Positions 1-9,857 of a stretch of DNA of 57,866 nt are shown here, piece by piece; within the stretch, counting starts at the first letter, position 1, and each line of letters opens with the position of its first letter. The translations under genes were made by a program, and so were the position numbers. The notes beneath the pieces were generated by a model, which saw only the letters and a program-made list of their open reading frames with translations, did no database searches and was not told where the DNA came from. This DNA comes from Syntrophomonadaceae bacterium (GTDB lineage: Bacteria > Bacillota > Syntrophomonadia > Syntrophomonadales > Syntrophothermaceae): assembly GCA_012719535.1 (NCBI GenBank), contig JAAYAC010000019.1, forward strand, positions 1 to 57,866. The letters run 5' to 3'.

Positions 1-173
1 CCCTCATTCCGCCATACCCCCCCTAAACCAAACCTCCCTGTTTTCCGAATATAAACCTGAATACCCATTTGCTCCGGTAATAGACACGGACAAATTGTGA
101 ATGAGAGCAAATGTGAGTATGAGTTATAGATTTATTAGTGTCTGTTGTCATTTCATAGCGGGAGGGTAAGGTT

Positions 174-3100
174 ATGAGACGTTATCCCGCCTGGCTGGTC
201 TGGTTGCTAGTCTTCATATTTACTACGGTTCCGGTACTGCCGGTACAGGCGGCTACGCCTACCGTGAGCAGTGTGAGCCCGGGTATCGTATCAGCCGGCG
301 GCGGGGATATTGTCATTTATGGCAGCAACCTGGGTGACCCCGGCACAAAGGTGGTGTTGCAGATCGGGGCCGAAACCGTCATTGTCCCCGACGACGGGGG
401 GGCCATAAGGCTCACCACCGCGAACATGCTGATAGTTACCGTGCCCGCGCACGGAGTAGACATTACCGGCATCAAACAGGTGAACAGCCTGGTAGTGAGC
501 CATACTACCGGTACCTCCGTCCCGTATCTCAATCCTTTCCGGTACATGGCCACGCCGAGTATTACTCATAGCTACCCGTTTACGGTAGTCTCCAGGTACG
601 ACAGCAGTGGTAATCCGTCGCAGGCTGAGGCCGATAAGAAAACCTACCTGAAAATCGAAGGGGGGTACCTGGATTGGGTGGACAAAGTCTACCTCAAGGA
701 AAAGGATACCCCCGACGGTTCTGCTTTCAAGTTTGGCAATTTTCCCAACCCCGCCGGGGAAATCTACCGGGATAGTACCGATGGCGGCATTTACATAGAG
801 GTAAGCACCTTGCTGCGGGGCAGGGAAGTACAGGTTAAGGTGGAAAACTCCGGGGGATACGCCAGCGAATGGGTGGATTCCGTTTACTACAATGTACCCC
901 TTCCCTATGTAACGACATTCTATCCCAGCCCCAATCCTATCTTTGCCGGCAGTACCCTAACCATCAACGGGGCCAACTTTCTGAATGGTGATCCCCTCAA
1001 GACCAAGGTTTATGTAGCGGGGACGCAAGTGGTGCCGGAAGCTGTTTATGACGGCATGATAAAACTGACGGTCCCCAGTCCCCAGCCCGGCAACCGGGAT
1101 CTGAAGATAGAGGTCTGGAGCACCGACGGGACCAGGCGACAAGGGTCGGCCATATACAAAAACGCCGTAGATGTGCGCATAAAACCGGCCGGGATCAAGG
1201 TAGAACAGGTATTGCCCAACCATGGCCCCGTGGCCGGAGGCAACACGGTTATCGTGGTAGGAGAGAAGTTTGACCAGACCATGACGGTGGCCTTTGAGAT
1301 CAACGGGCACGCACTGGTTGCCCCGGTCTGCAACTCCATCACCCCCCCACCTTATCTTTCCCCGGAAAAGACTGCTTTCCAGGTTACGGTGCCTGCTTCC
1401 TACGGAGGGGCCCAGGGGGCTGCGGTAGTCAAGATAGTTGACCGGAACAATCCTCAAGTTGTCTATACCCAACAACCTAACCTTTATTTCTATTCCACCG
1501 CTGCCCAGTACCTGAATGTGGAGTCCATCGCGCCCACCAGCGCTCCATTTGATCAACCTACCCGGATTCAGCTGCAAGGGCAGTACTTTACTTACTTCCG
1601 GAAGGCTGAATCCACCAAATACGTCAGGGGGGAAGACGGGAGTCTAACGGTGATAGGCGATGTGTACGATATTCCTGCCAGTCCGGGTGTTACCCGGCTC
1701 AAGCTGGTAGAAGATATCCCGTCGTACTACGACGGTCATGATTTCCGCATTACCCGTACCGTAACGGTGACCATGGGAGGAATTCCCGCCGTGATTCAGG
1801 GCATCAAGACCGTGGGAAACATCCAGTACCTGGACGCGGACACCGGTTCCTACCCCCTGGGGGACAAACCGAGTGAACAGGTAAATGTGGTGGTCAGTAT
1901 CAACGAGGAGACGGAGTACTGGGACGCTGCTACCAATCAGTGGGTGGCGTGCGTGGATCAGACCTTCTACCCGCTCAATGAGGCCGATACCCTGACCAAC
2001 GCTTTCTGCTTTATGCGTTCTTACCCGGCTCCCGAGATTATTTCAGTAACGCCCGCGTGGGGACCTAACCTTTCTCCCGCCGAGGTTGCCATTGAGGGCT
2101 ACAACTTCTACGCAGGGGTAACGGTGACATTTGGCGGGCGGGCCGCCACCGTGCTGGCGATTGAGCATGGTCCTTTCGATCCAGGCAAGGGTCCCCGGCT
2201 CACTCTGCGGGTAAAGGCCCCGGTGTCTGAACAGAAAGGGGAGGTGCCGGTTGTTGTCACCAATATTGATGGCAAATCGGCCACCGGCAACTACACCTAT
2301 GTCAGTAGTCCGGCCATTAGGGACATCAGCCCCAACGTAGGCCCGAAGACCGGGGGCAACTACATAACCATAAGTGGCGAGTGCTTCATGTACGGAGCCG
2401 GGGTGTTAATCGGCAATACCCTGATCTGTAAAGACGAGAATTCCGGTGTTCTGGCGGCCCTACAGGAGGCTGATTTCCAAGCGACGCTTCCTGCCGTTAG
2501 TTCTGTAGTTTACGACAGTTTTCGGGTCATCGGCCCGGATGGGGTAGAGCTGGAGGACTACAACCGGAATCCGGACGGGGTTAAGATCGTACTAAAGGTT
2601 CCGGCCGCCGCTGTGGCCGGCAGCAAGGAGGTTACGGTTATCAACCCCGACCGGGGTGTGGCCCGGTTGGTAAACGGCTACGAGTACAAGCCGGTGGGAG
2701 GGCCGGTCCCTGTTATAACCGGGATCCAACCCCAGGAAGGAAGTGTAGCCGGGGGCGAAGAAGTGGTCATAACCGGCAGCGGCTTCCTGGAGAAGGCTTA
2801 CAGCCAGTCTACCGGCTACGGCGTTATGGTAACGATAGATGGGGCCCCGGCCACGGTCACGGGCATCACCGATGCCAACCAGAAGATCACCATTATTACC
2901 CCGCCGGGCACGCGAGTCGATGAATGGGTTCCTGTGCAGGTAATCAACGTTTCGCCGGATGGGGTGGGTATGGCGGAAAAATCCCTGCCCGGAGAAGGGT
3001 TTCGGTACCACCGGGTGCTGACTCTGCCGGTCATAACCGGCTTTACCCCCCGGCACGGTCAGGCCGGAACCATGGTTACCGTTTTCGGCCACGATTTGGC

Positions 3101-5774
3101 GGTCAGCGATCAGACCCGGGTGATTTTCGGCACAGTGGAACTGGGTAGCACCCAGGGAGTTCTGGTAGCCGACAGCACCCGCCTCGTATTCCCGGTACCC
3201 GGGCAGGACGCTGAGGGGCGGCCACTGGCGCCCGGGCCTTATGAGCTTAAGGTGAAAAACCCCGACACCGGAACGGCTACCGCGGCGGAAAAGTTTACGC
3301 TACAGATTCCCTCTAGCCGGCCGCGTATCGAGGATGTCGACGGCGACGGGGTAGCTATCAAGCCTGCCCAGGGTTCCAGCTTGGGGGGGACAGATATCGT
3401 GGTAGAAGGGTATGACTTGCACCAGGGCCTGGAATTATATATTGGCGGGCAACTGGCCACCAACATTCGGGTGCAGCTTGTGAAGTTTGAAAACGGGGTA
3501 TGGACCCAGTGTGTGATCAGGGCCAAGACTCCTGCTCTGGCCCGGGGACAGGCGCCCGGACCGGTCGACGTACTGGTGGTCAACCCGGACGGCGGCTCTG
3601 CGCGCGCGGCAGGCGCGTTTACCTATAAAACCCCGGCCAGCAGTCCGGTCATAACTTCGGTTGAACCCAACAAGGGGCCCTCTGCCGGCAACCAGGACGT
3701 GTGGATAAATGGTGACGATTTCCGGGTGGCCAGAGACGGCAGTAATCAGATAATTGCTTGGCCGGTGGTTACCTTCGGGGGTTACGAGGCTATGGTCATC
3801 AAGGACGACACCATCACGCGCAGCCAGGGGAAGCAGCTCCGGGTTAAAACCCCGGCTTATCCCGGGGGTGGCGCCGTGGAGGTGACCATAACCAACCCGG
3901 ATCCGTACAATGGCAGCTTTACTCTGGGCAAAGGTTACACCTATGAAGCATCCAGGCCCACCATCACTGCTGTGACGCCCAACAGGTTTGCCAGAAGCCA
4001 TGCGAGTTTCGGGACCATCACGGGTGCGCAGTTTGTCTTGCCCCGCACCGAACCCGATCCGGTTCATCCGGGCCAGACTGTTACTATTCCCGGGACTGAC
4101 GTACTGCTAAGCGATGCCAGCGGCTCCGTATTCACCTCGCTGGCCGGGCAAACCACCATGGAAGGAACCGTTTACGAGAATGTGTACGTGATCGACGATA
4201 CCCAAATCAGGGTAATAATTCCCCCGGCGGAGCGGGTCGGGCCCCGTACCCTGCGGGTAAAGAACCCGGACGGTGGCCAGGCCGATTATACCATTGAGTA
4301 CATTTCTCCGGTGGTGGAACCTACCATAACCAGTATTGACCCGTCAGAGGGCAGCTGCCAGGGCGGGACTAATGTCGCCATAACCGGTACCAATTTCAGG
4401 GATCAGGTGGAGGTATACTTTGGCACCCAACCGGCGACGGTGTTGGAGAAGTCGGCTACCCGGCTGGTAGTACGTACCCCTGCTTACACCCTCCCCCGAG
4501 CCGTGGATAGTGTCGCGGTCAATGTCACCGTGACCAATACTGCGGACTACGGCAGTGTCACCATGATGAACGGGTTTACCTACCGGCGGGTGGAGAGCCA
4601 GCCGATCATCAAAGCGATAACCCCGGATAAGGGTAGTACCCAGGGCGGGACCACGGTGGTTATCGACGGGGATAATTTCCGCAGCGGCTGCCGGGTATTC
4701 TTTGGGACCGTGGAGGCAACATCGGTCACTTACAACAGTTATAACAAATTAACGGTGCTCACTCCCCCCCACGCCAAAGGGGCGGTGGACGTGGCCGTTA
4801 GAAATCCGGCTCCCGATTATGCGGAGGCCATCAAACCGAACGGGTTCACCTTTGAAGAAACCGTGTCCCCTGTTCCCACCGACTTTGATGGAATACTCTG
4901 GAACAGGCGAGCCATCAAACTGTTCTGGACGGCTTCTTCCGTGCCGGGCAACTACGAGATTTATGTAAGCACCAGTTCCAGTGAGGCATCGCGCGAGTAT
5001 CTCGGGTCCACGGATAAAACGGAATACATGTTCGAGGATATCGAGGGAGGGCGACGCTATTATTTCTGGATGCGGACCGTCAACCAGCATGGGGCCTCCA
5101 ACTTCGTGGCGTGCCGTACCTTCCCCATCTATGTTTCCGCTGAGGACGTAACCAACCGGCCGCCAACAGCCAGGATAGATGCCAATAACTCGCAGGTTAA
5201 CCAGAACGGTAAAGTCCTGAACATTGTGGTGGGCCGGGATATTGTGTTCTGGCGTTATCCCTATTATGATATCACGCTGGATGCAGCCCAGAGGGCATGT
5301 ACGGAGATAGAAATCCTGATTCCGGGCGAAGGGCTGGAAAAAAACCCCTCCACTACTATCCGGGTGGCAGGCAACCGTTTCAGACTCCATATCCCCTTAG
5401 GGGTGTTAAATACCTTTGAGTACCAGGAGTTCAGGCGCATCGTTCCGGAGGCGTATGTTCACCTGCGTTTATCCCCGGTGGCCTCCGGTTACCTGGAGTC
5501 CGTGGGAGCCAACCAGCCTGGGCGTAGCATTGCCGGCGGCTTCCAGGTGGAAGCCGGGCTGCAATCCGACACCGGGAATGCTGAAGTCAACTTTTTTGCC
5601 GGTGCAGTGCGCGTAGCCTGGCCGGCCAGCAGGACGGCACTGACCGGGGCGACGGCTTACTACTATGACCGCAGCAGCCTAACCTGGCAGCAGGCTACCA
5701 GCTACAGTGACGGTGTTTCCGGAATGGTTGATGTGTCCGTAAACCGGCCGGATGTGTACATGATATTTCAATAA
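174..5774 (+). CDS. Giant secreted IPT/TIG-repeat surface protein with an FN3-like domain
   Basis: Predicted 1866-residue exported protein. The start is the ATG behind a GGGAGGG ribosome site, followed by a basic/hydrophobic signal peptide ending near VQAA (about residue 26). Most of the chain is many repeats (roughly 15) of an Ig-like IPT/TIG unit, recognisable by recurring 'P..G...GG..V.I.G..F' and 'V.V.NPDGG.A' patterns. Around residues 1570-1650 there is a fibronectin-III-like module (WTASS..GNYEIYV ... YFWMRTVN), then a non-repeat C-terminal region. IPT/TIG arrays in bacteria usually form extended surface stalks or adhesins. No SLH, LPXTG or catalytic domain is visible, so attachment is probably indirect. 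It is 15 bases upstream of an SLH protein gene, suggesting a surface-layer operon. Adhesion or S-layer scaffolding is inferred. Confidence 0.88.
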   Translation: MRRYPAWLVWLLVFIFTTVPVLPVQAATPTVSSVSPGIVSAGGGDIVIYGSNLGDPGTKVVLQIGAETVIVPDDGGAIRLTTANMLIVTVPAHGVDITGIKQVNSLVVSHTTGTSVPYLNPFRYMATPSITHSYPFTVVSRYDSSGNPSQAEADKKTYLKIEGGYLDWVDKVYLKEKDTPDGSAFKFGNFPNPAGEIYRDSTDGGIYIEVSTLLRGREVQVKVENSGGYASEWVDSVYYNVPLPYVTTFYPSPNPIFAGSTLTINGANFLNGDPLKTKVYVAGTQVVPEAVYDGMIKLTVPSPQPGNRDLKIEVWSTDGTRRQGSAIYKNAVDVRIKPAGIKVEQVLPNHGPVAGGNTVIVVGEKFDQTMTVAFEINGHALVAPVCNSITPPPYLSPEKTAFQVTVPASYGGAQGAAVVKIVDRNNPQVVYTQQPNLYFYSTAAQYLNVESIAPTSAPFDQPTRIQLQGQYFTYFRKAESTKYVRGEDGSLTVIGDVYDIPASPGVTRLKLVEDIPSYYDGHDFRITRTVTVTMGGIPAVIQGIKTVGNIQYLDADTGSYPLGDKPSEQVNVVVSINEETEYWDAATNQWVACVDQTFYPLNEADTLTNAFCFMRSYPAPEIISVTPAWGPNLSPAEVAIEGYNFYAGVTVTFGGRAATVLAIEHGPFDPGKGPRLTLRVKAPVSEQKGEVPVVVTNIDGKSATGNYTYVSSPAIRDISPNVGPKTGGNYITISGECFMYGAGVLIGNTLICKDENSGVLAALQEADFQATLPAVSSVVYDSFRVIGPDGVELEDYNRNPDGVKIVLKVPAAAVAGSKEVTVINPDRGVARLVNGYEYKPVGGPVPVITGIQPQEGSVAGGEEVVITGSGFLEKAYSQSTGYGVMVTIDGAPATVTGITDANQKITIITPPGTRVDEWVPVQVINVSPDGVGMAEKSLPGEGFRYHRVLTLPVITGFTPRHGQAGTMVTVFGHDLAVSDQTRVIFGTVELGSTQGVLVADSTRLVFPVPGQDAEGRPLAPGPYELKVKNPDTGTATAAEKFTLQIPSSRPRIEDVDGDGVAIKPAQGSSLGGTDIVVEGYDLHQGLELYIGGQLATNIRVQLVKFENGVWTQCVIRAKTPALARGQAPGPVDVLVVNPDGGSARAAGAFTYKTPASSPVITSVEPNKGPSAGNQDVWINGDDFRVARDGSNQIIAWPVVTFGGYEAMVIKDDTITRSQGKQLRVKTPAYPGGGAVEVTITNPDPYNGSFTLGKGYTYEASRPTITAVTPNRFARSHASFGTITGAQFVLPRTEPDPVHPGQTVTIPGTDVLLSDASGSVFTSLAGQTTMEGTVYENVYVIDDTQIRVIIPPAERVGPRTLRVKNPDGGQADYTIEYISPVVEPTITSIDPSEGSCQGGTNVAITGTNFRDQVEVYFGTQPATVLEKSATRLVVRTPAYTLPRAVDSVAVNVTVTNTADYGSVTMMNGFTYRRVESQPIIKAITPDKGSTQGGTTVVIDGDNFRSGCRVFFGTVEATSVTYNSYNKLTVLTPPHAKGAVDVAVRNPAPDYAEAIKPNGFTFEETVSPVPTDFDGILWNRRAIKLFWTASSVPGNYEIYVSTSSSEASREYLGSTDKTEYMFEDIEGGRRYYFWMRTVNQHGASNFVACRTFPIYVSAEDVTNRPPTARIDANNSQVNQNGKVLNIVVGRDIVFWRYPYYDITLDAAQRACTEIEILIPGEGLEKNPSTTIRVAGNRFRLHIPLGVLNTFEYQEFRRIVPEAYVHLRLSPVASGYLESVGANQPGRSIAGGFQVEAGLQSDTGNAEVNFFAGAVRVAWPASRTALTGATAYYYDRSSLTWQQATSYSDGVSGMVDVSVNRPDVYMIFQ

Positions 5775-5789
5775 CCAGGCGGGAGTGCT

Positions 5790-8264
5790 ATGAAAAGAAG
5801 CATCTTATGGCTAGTGCTAATGTCAATCCTGCTGGGCTTATGGGGCCCGGGGCCGGTACAAGCGGTCGATAGCTTCTATGGAACCGTTTATGTGGACGCT
5901 TTATACAAGAATGCACTGTTCACGGACGTTGCCAACCATTGGGCGCGCGATGCCATATGCCGGATGGCTGCCCTGGGGGTGGTGCGGGAAGGCAGCAACT
6001 ACTACCGCCCGGAAGCTTATGTCAGTAAAGAGGACGCGATGGGTATGCTGTTTCGCCTGGCCGACCAGGAAGGAGCTGCCCAGCAGCTGAAGGTGAATGA
6101 GGAGACTGGCCATCGTAATCCCTGGGGAGTCAATTATGCGGCAATGGCCGTGAGGCTGGGGATAATAACCGCACCGGAAAGAAGTACTATAAACTGGCGG
6201 GCGGCAGCTACCCGGGAAGAGGTTGCCTACTGGATGGCGCGGATCTTGAACTTTGCGCCCGTCTACGGCCGGGGACAGCAAGCCGTATACAGCTACCGGG
6301 ACTGGAACAGGTTCGACAAAGCCAGGTTGCCCTACTGCGAGGCGGTCATCGGAGCCAAGATCATGACCGGACGTACGGAAGGCTGGTTCTATCCGCAACA
6401 GGGCATCCGACGGGGAGAGCTGGCGGTGGCCCTGGACCGGGCTGCATCGGTGTTCCTGCCCACCAAGGGGTTCAAGTACCTGCAGGGGACTGTGGCCTAC
6501 GCCAACTCCTGGGATACCTCGGGAGCCGGACCGGCCGGCAGCTACTACCAGGTGGTACGGGAGGACGGTACGAGTTTCTATCTGGTCGCCGATACCAACA
6601 AGGATTTTCTGGTCTACAAGAACCATGTACTGGGCCGCAGCAACCTTCTCGAGACAGGAGACAGTGTCCAGGTGCTGGCAGGTCCGCAAAACGATGTGGT
6701 ATTGGTTGAAGCCAGCTCCGGTTTACAGGGTATAATCAACGGGATATTTGATTACCTGGATCAGGGGGCCGGCAAACTTTACCTGACCGGGTGGGATGGA
6801 AAATCCTACACCGTAAACCTGAGCCCCTTGTGCCGGGTGAGCCTGAGCGGTTACCCGGCCGGGTTAAACGACCTGGTTCCGGGCCAGCAGGTGTCAGTTT
6901 TTCTGAACGGCGCTCAGGTTGCCGAGGTGAGGGGGACTGTAAACTACGCGTCTTCGGGGACCTTGCCCCGCGATACCCTGGCTGCTTACGGAGCACTGTT
7001 TAACAAGACCCCGGATACGATAAGTGTGCGGGATGACAACGGCTATCCCCATACCTATACCCTGACGGCGGACACCAGGTATTACATCAATGGTGTTTCT
7101 GCCGGTTACTACGACCTGAAAACAGGTGATTACCTTAAACTGACCCTGGACAGCAACAGCCGGGTTATAAGGGTGGATGTGCGCAGCGATAGCGGCGGGT
7201 ACAAGATTTACCGCGGGCGGCTCTTTGATGTGAGGAGTGTATTCAGGGAGATACAGTTTGACACTCTCCTGCGGTACGAAAATGGCACCCTCAACGACGT
7301 CGAGGGCAGTCTCACCCTGGATGTGGGCGACGACCTGGAAGCGTACAGCCCGGAGGGTAAACTGACCCTGCTGGAACTCGAAAAATACCGGGGTGAAGAA
7401 GCTTTCTTTGTAACTGCCCGTCGGGATGACCGGGAGCAGGTCATCAAACTTGTCTTGCGCGGGGACTCGGAAAGACGGATAACCGGCCAGGTTCAGGAAA
7501 CCAACCCGTATTTGAACAGCTTCACCATTAAGTACGAACCCGACCGGATTACCTATGATAACGGCACCATCGTCATCAGCCGTGACCGGCTGCTCGACGG
7601 GGATTCCATCAAGGCCGGGGATGACGCAGTCATATTTGCCACGCGCGACAGCGGCAGCACGGTCAAGGCCCGGCTGGTGGTTCTCAACACCGTTGACGAG
7701 TCCAGGTATGAAATCTGTAAGGGCATCCTCGAACGGGTACTTTCCCGCAGCAAGTTCGAGGTGGACTCGGCCAGCAAGCTTAGTAACCATGAATGGCGCA
7801 GCGACTCCAGCTACCCACAGTACTTCTACGATTCTTTGACCAGGTTTGTGTATACCGACGGCAGCGGAAATGTGCAGCGTATGAACGATTACCAGTTCTA
7901 TGACCGCGACCAGGACTTCCAGGATAAGGATGTGCGTATCATTGCCGATGGTGACCGGGCTCTGGCGGTAATGGTGTTTGATGGTTTCACCATCAGCAAC
8001 GAGGTGGTAACCAGGGGAACCATCACCGATATCAGCTCGGACAGCATGGTGCTCGGCAGCCTCAGTAACTGGTCCAGTTATAGCAACCGCTGGGAGGGGC
8101 AGTCAGGGGAACTGACCTTGAAGCTGAAGTACGCGGTGGCCGTTAAGAACGGCCAGGCCCGGGAGCCGGGTACACTGGCGGTGGGAGACCCGGTTTACGT
8201 ATTGCGGGGTTCAGTATCCGGGGGCGGCAGTGACATATACGCCCTACAAATGCTGGTGGAGTGA
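5790..8264 (+). CDS. S-layer protein with three N-terminal SLH domains
   Basis: 824-residue exported protein with a signal peptide (LWGPGPVQA). Three SLH motifs follow at about residues 43-220, seen as 'FTDVANHWARDAICRMAALG', a second around NYAAMAVRLGII and a third around PYCEAVIGAKIMTG with a 'RRGELAVALDRA' ending. SLH triplets bind pyruvylated secondary cell-wall polymer. The remaining 600 residues contain repeated beta-rich segments (for example GTVNYASSGT, GQVQETNPYL, GTITDISSDS) with no catalytic signature that I recognise. It lies between the IPT/TIG protein and another SLH protein, very closely spaced, so the three probably assemble in one cell-surface structure. Confidence 0.88.
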   Translation: MKRSILWLVLMSILLGLWGPGPVQAVDSFYGTVYVDALYKNALFTDVANHWARDAICRMAALGVVREGSNYYRPEAYVSKEDAMGMLFRLADQEGAAQQLKVNEETGHRNPWGVNYAAMAVRLGIITAPERSTINWRAAATREEVAYWMARILNFAPVYGRGQQAVYSYRDWNRFDKARLPYCEAVIGAKIMTGRTEGWFYPQQGIRRGELAVALDRAASVFLPTKGFKYLQGTVAYANSWDTSGAGPAGSYYQVVREDGTSFYLVADTNKDFLVYKNHVLGRSNLLETGDSVQVLAGPQNDVVLVEASSGLQGIINGIFDYLDQGAGKLYLTGWDGKSYTVNLSPLCRVSLSGYPAGLNDLVPGQQVSVFLNGAQVAEVRGTVNYASSGTLPRDTLAAYGALFNKTPDTISVRDDNGYPHTYTLTADTRYYINGVSAGYYDLKTGDYLKLTLDSNSRVIRVDVRSDSGGYKIYRGRLFDVRSVFREIQFDTLLRYENGTLNDVEGSLTLDVGDDLEAYSPEGKLTLLELEKYRGEEAFFVTARRDDREQVIKLVLRGDSERRITGQVQETNPYLNSFTIKYEPDRITYDNGTIVISRDRLLDGDSIKAGDDAVIFATRDSGSTVKARLVVLNTVDESRYEICKGILERVLSRSKFEVDSASKLSNHEWRSDSSYPQYFYDSLTRFVYTDGSGNVQRMNDYQFYDRDQDFQDKDVRIIADGDRALAVMVFDGFTISNEVVTRGTITDISSDSMVLGSLSNWSSYSNRWEGQSGELTLKLKYAVAVKNGQAREPGTLAVGDPVYVLRGSVSGGGSDIYALQMLVE

Positions 8265-8274
8265 GATTGAACTT

Positions 8275-9792
8275 ATGGAACGAAATGTCTATCTTTTCAT
8301 AATCATTATCTTGCTTGCTCTGGGCAGTACACTGGGGGCAACCGGAGAAGCCTGGGCCTTCTCGGGCTTTGAACTGGGGGTTTCCGCCACCCGGGAATAC
8401 AAGGAGCTGGTGTTCTTAGGAGGAACCCCGACAGTATTCAAGGGCACTTTGAAAGAAACCACCAAGTCCAGGGACGATACGGTACAGACCAGCCTGACCT
8501 ACAAACTGGAGGAAGTGGCCGGGAAGGGTAAGCTAACCCGTTCCGTAAAGTTTACTTCCCAGGTGGAAAAAAGGGGCAACCAGGAAGTACATGTAACCCG
8601 GGTGTATAGCTACACGGAGAGTGTCGATATCGGGGGTCTGAAGCTTAAACTGAAGACAGACGGGGTGTTCCTTAACAGTTCACAGGTAATCGATCACCAG
8701 CCGGCGGTCGATTTCATCACCCGTAACTGGTATATCAAGAAGGTATACGAAGCAGGCAGGGGGCAGGGCGGGATCACTGTGGAGATGAGCGGCAGCGCCG
8801 AAGGTTATGGCAATGCCTGGGGACGAGGGGAAACCGGAACCGTTCAGATCAGCTTGAGCGGGGAATTGACATCCTCAAACGGTAATCAGGCCCCGGTGAC
8901 CACTCGCTGGCAGGGCTCGGCCCGGGTGGTCATGAACGATACCTCCTCTCGCAGCCTGGTGTATGTCCCGACCGGGCCTGAACTGATAAGCTTTACTGGG
9001 GGCTTTGTGGACGAAACCCGTCGCGAGCAGGTGTTGACTGCCACGTATGATTTACCCGCGGCCAGCAACGGGGGTTTGGACAACAGTGTCAGAAACCATG
9101 GCGAGTACAGCATGTCGGCCACTTCGCCTCCCGGGATCAAGCGCCTGTTTGTCAGGGAGTTCCGGGATCTGCGGGGTCACTGGGCACGCCAGGAGATTGA
9201 GTCTCTTTGTGGCCTGGGAGCATTTGACCTGCAGGGAGACTTCTTCCAACCCGGCCTGCCGGTCCGGCGCGGAGAATTCATCAAGGCCCTGGTAGTGGTG
9301 GCGGGACTGACCCCCCAAGAGGAAACAAGTGCCCCGGCCCGGAACCAGCGGGGCAAGGCCCCAGCGGAAGAGGCGTTGTTCTATGATGTTGATACCAGCA
9401 GTCCTTACTATACATACGTACAGGTGGCCGGGAAAAAAGGGCTGGTAGAGGGCAGCGGCAAAGTGTTCAGGCCCAACGCCAACCTGACCCGGGCGGAGGC
9501 AGTTACCATATTGGTCAAGGCAATGGGGTTGGAAAACCTGGCCCCCACGCCGGCGTACTCCACCGGGTTTTACGATGACCACCAGATCCCGCTATGGGCC
9601 CGGGACGCGGTTTATGTGGCTCAGTCTTACGGTTTGATCCGGGGGGATTTCGTGGGCGGGACGAAGATGTTTCGGCCGCAGGATGCCGTCACCCGGGCGG
9701 AAGCTGCCGCCATGCTCGACAAGTTTAGGGACTACCTCAATCGTGACTTCCGCAAAGACTACCGGGACCGGCTGTACGAATTTGCGAATTGA
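8275..9792 (+). CDS. SLH-domain protein with three C-terminal SLH domains
   Basis: About 505 residues. I place the start at the ATG just after the previous stop codon because the frame extension upstream overlaps that gene and lacks a signal sequence. From this ATG the protein begins with a hydrophobic signal peptide (LFIIIILLALGSTLG...AWA). The N-terminal 290 residues are an unrecognised beta-rich region. Three SLH repeats fill about residues 295-495 ('FRDLRGHWARQEIESLCGLG', 'YYTYVQVAGKKGLVEGSG', 'LWARDAVYVAQSYGLIRG', each ending in an R-x-E-x-x motif). It probably anchors to the cell-wall polymer. The SLH block is at the opposite end from the preceding protein. Confidence 0.85.
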   Translation: MERNVYLFIIIILLALGSTLGATGEAWAFSGFELGVSATREYKELVFLGGTPTVFKGTLKETTKSRDDTVQTSLTYKLEEVAGKGKLTRSVKFTSQVEKRGNQEVHVTRVYSYTESVDIGGLKLKLKTDGVFLNSSQVIDHQPAVDFITRNWYIKKVYEAGRGQGGITVEMSGSAEGYGNAWGRGETGTVQISLSGELTSSNGNQAPVTTRWQGSARVVMNDTSSRSLVYVPTGPELISFTGGFVDETRREQVLTATYDLPAASNGGLDNSVRNHGEYSMSATSPPGIKRLFVREFRDLRGHWARQEIESLCGLGAFDLQGDFFQPGLPVRRGEFIKALVVVAGLTPQEETSAPARNQRGKAPAEEALFYDVDTSSPYYTYVQVAGKKGLVEGSGKVFRPNANLTRAEAVTILVKAMGLENLAPTPAYSTGFYDDHQIPLWARDAVYVAQSYGLIRGDFVGGTKMFRPQDAVTRAEAAAMLDKFRDYLNRDFRKDYRDRLYEFAN

Positions 9793-9857
9793 CAGGCTAG
9801 TTATCAGCGTCTGTTTGCGGGGCTGATTTTAATTATCCTGGGTGCGGGGGAAAGCTA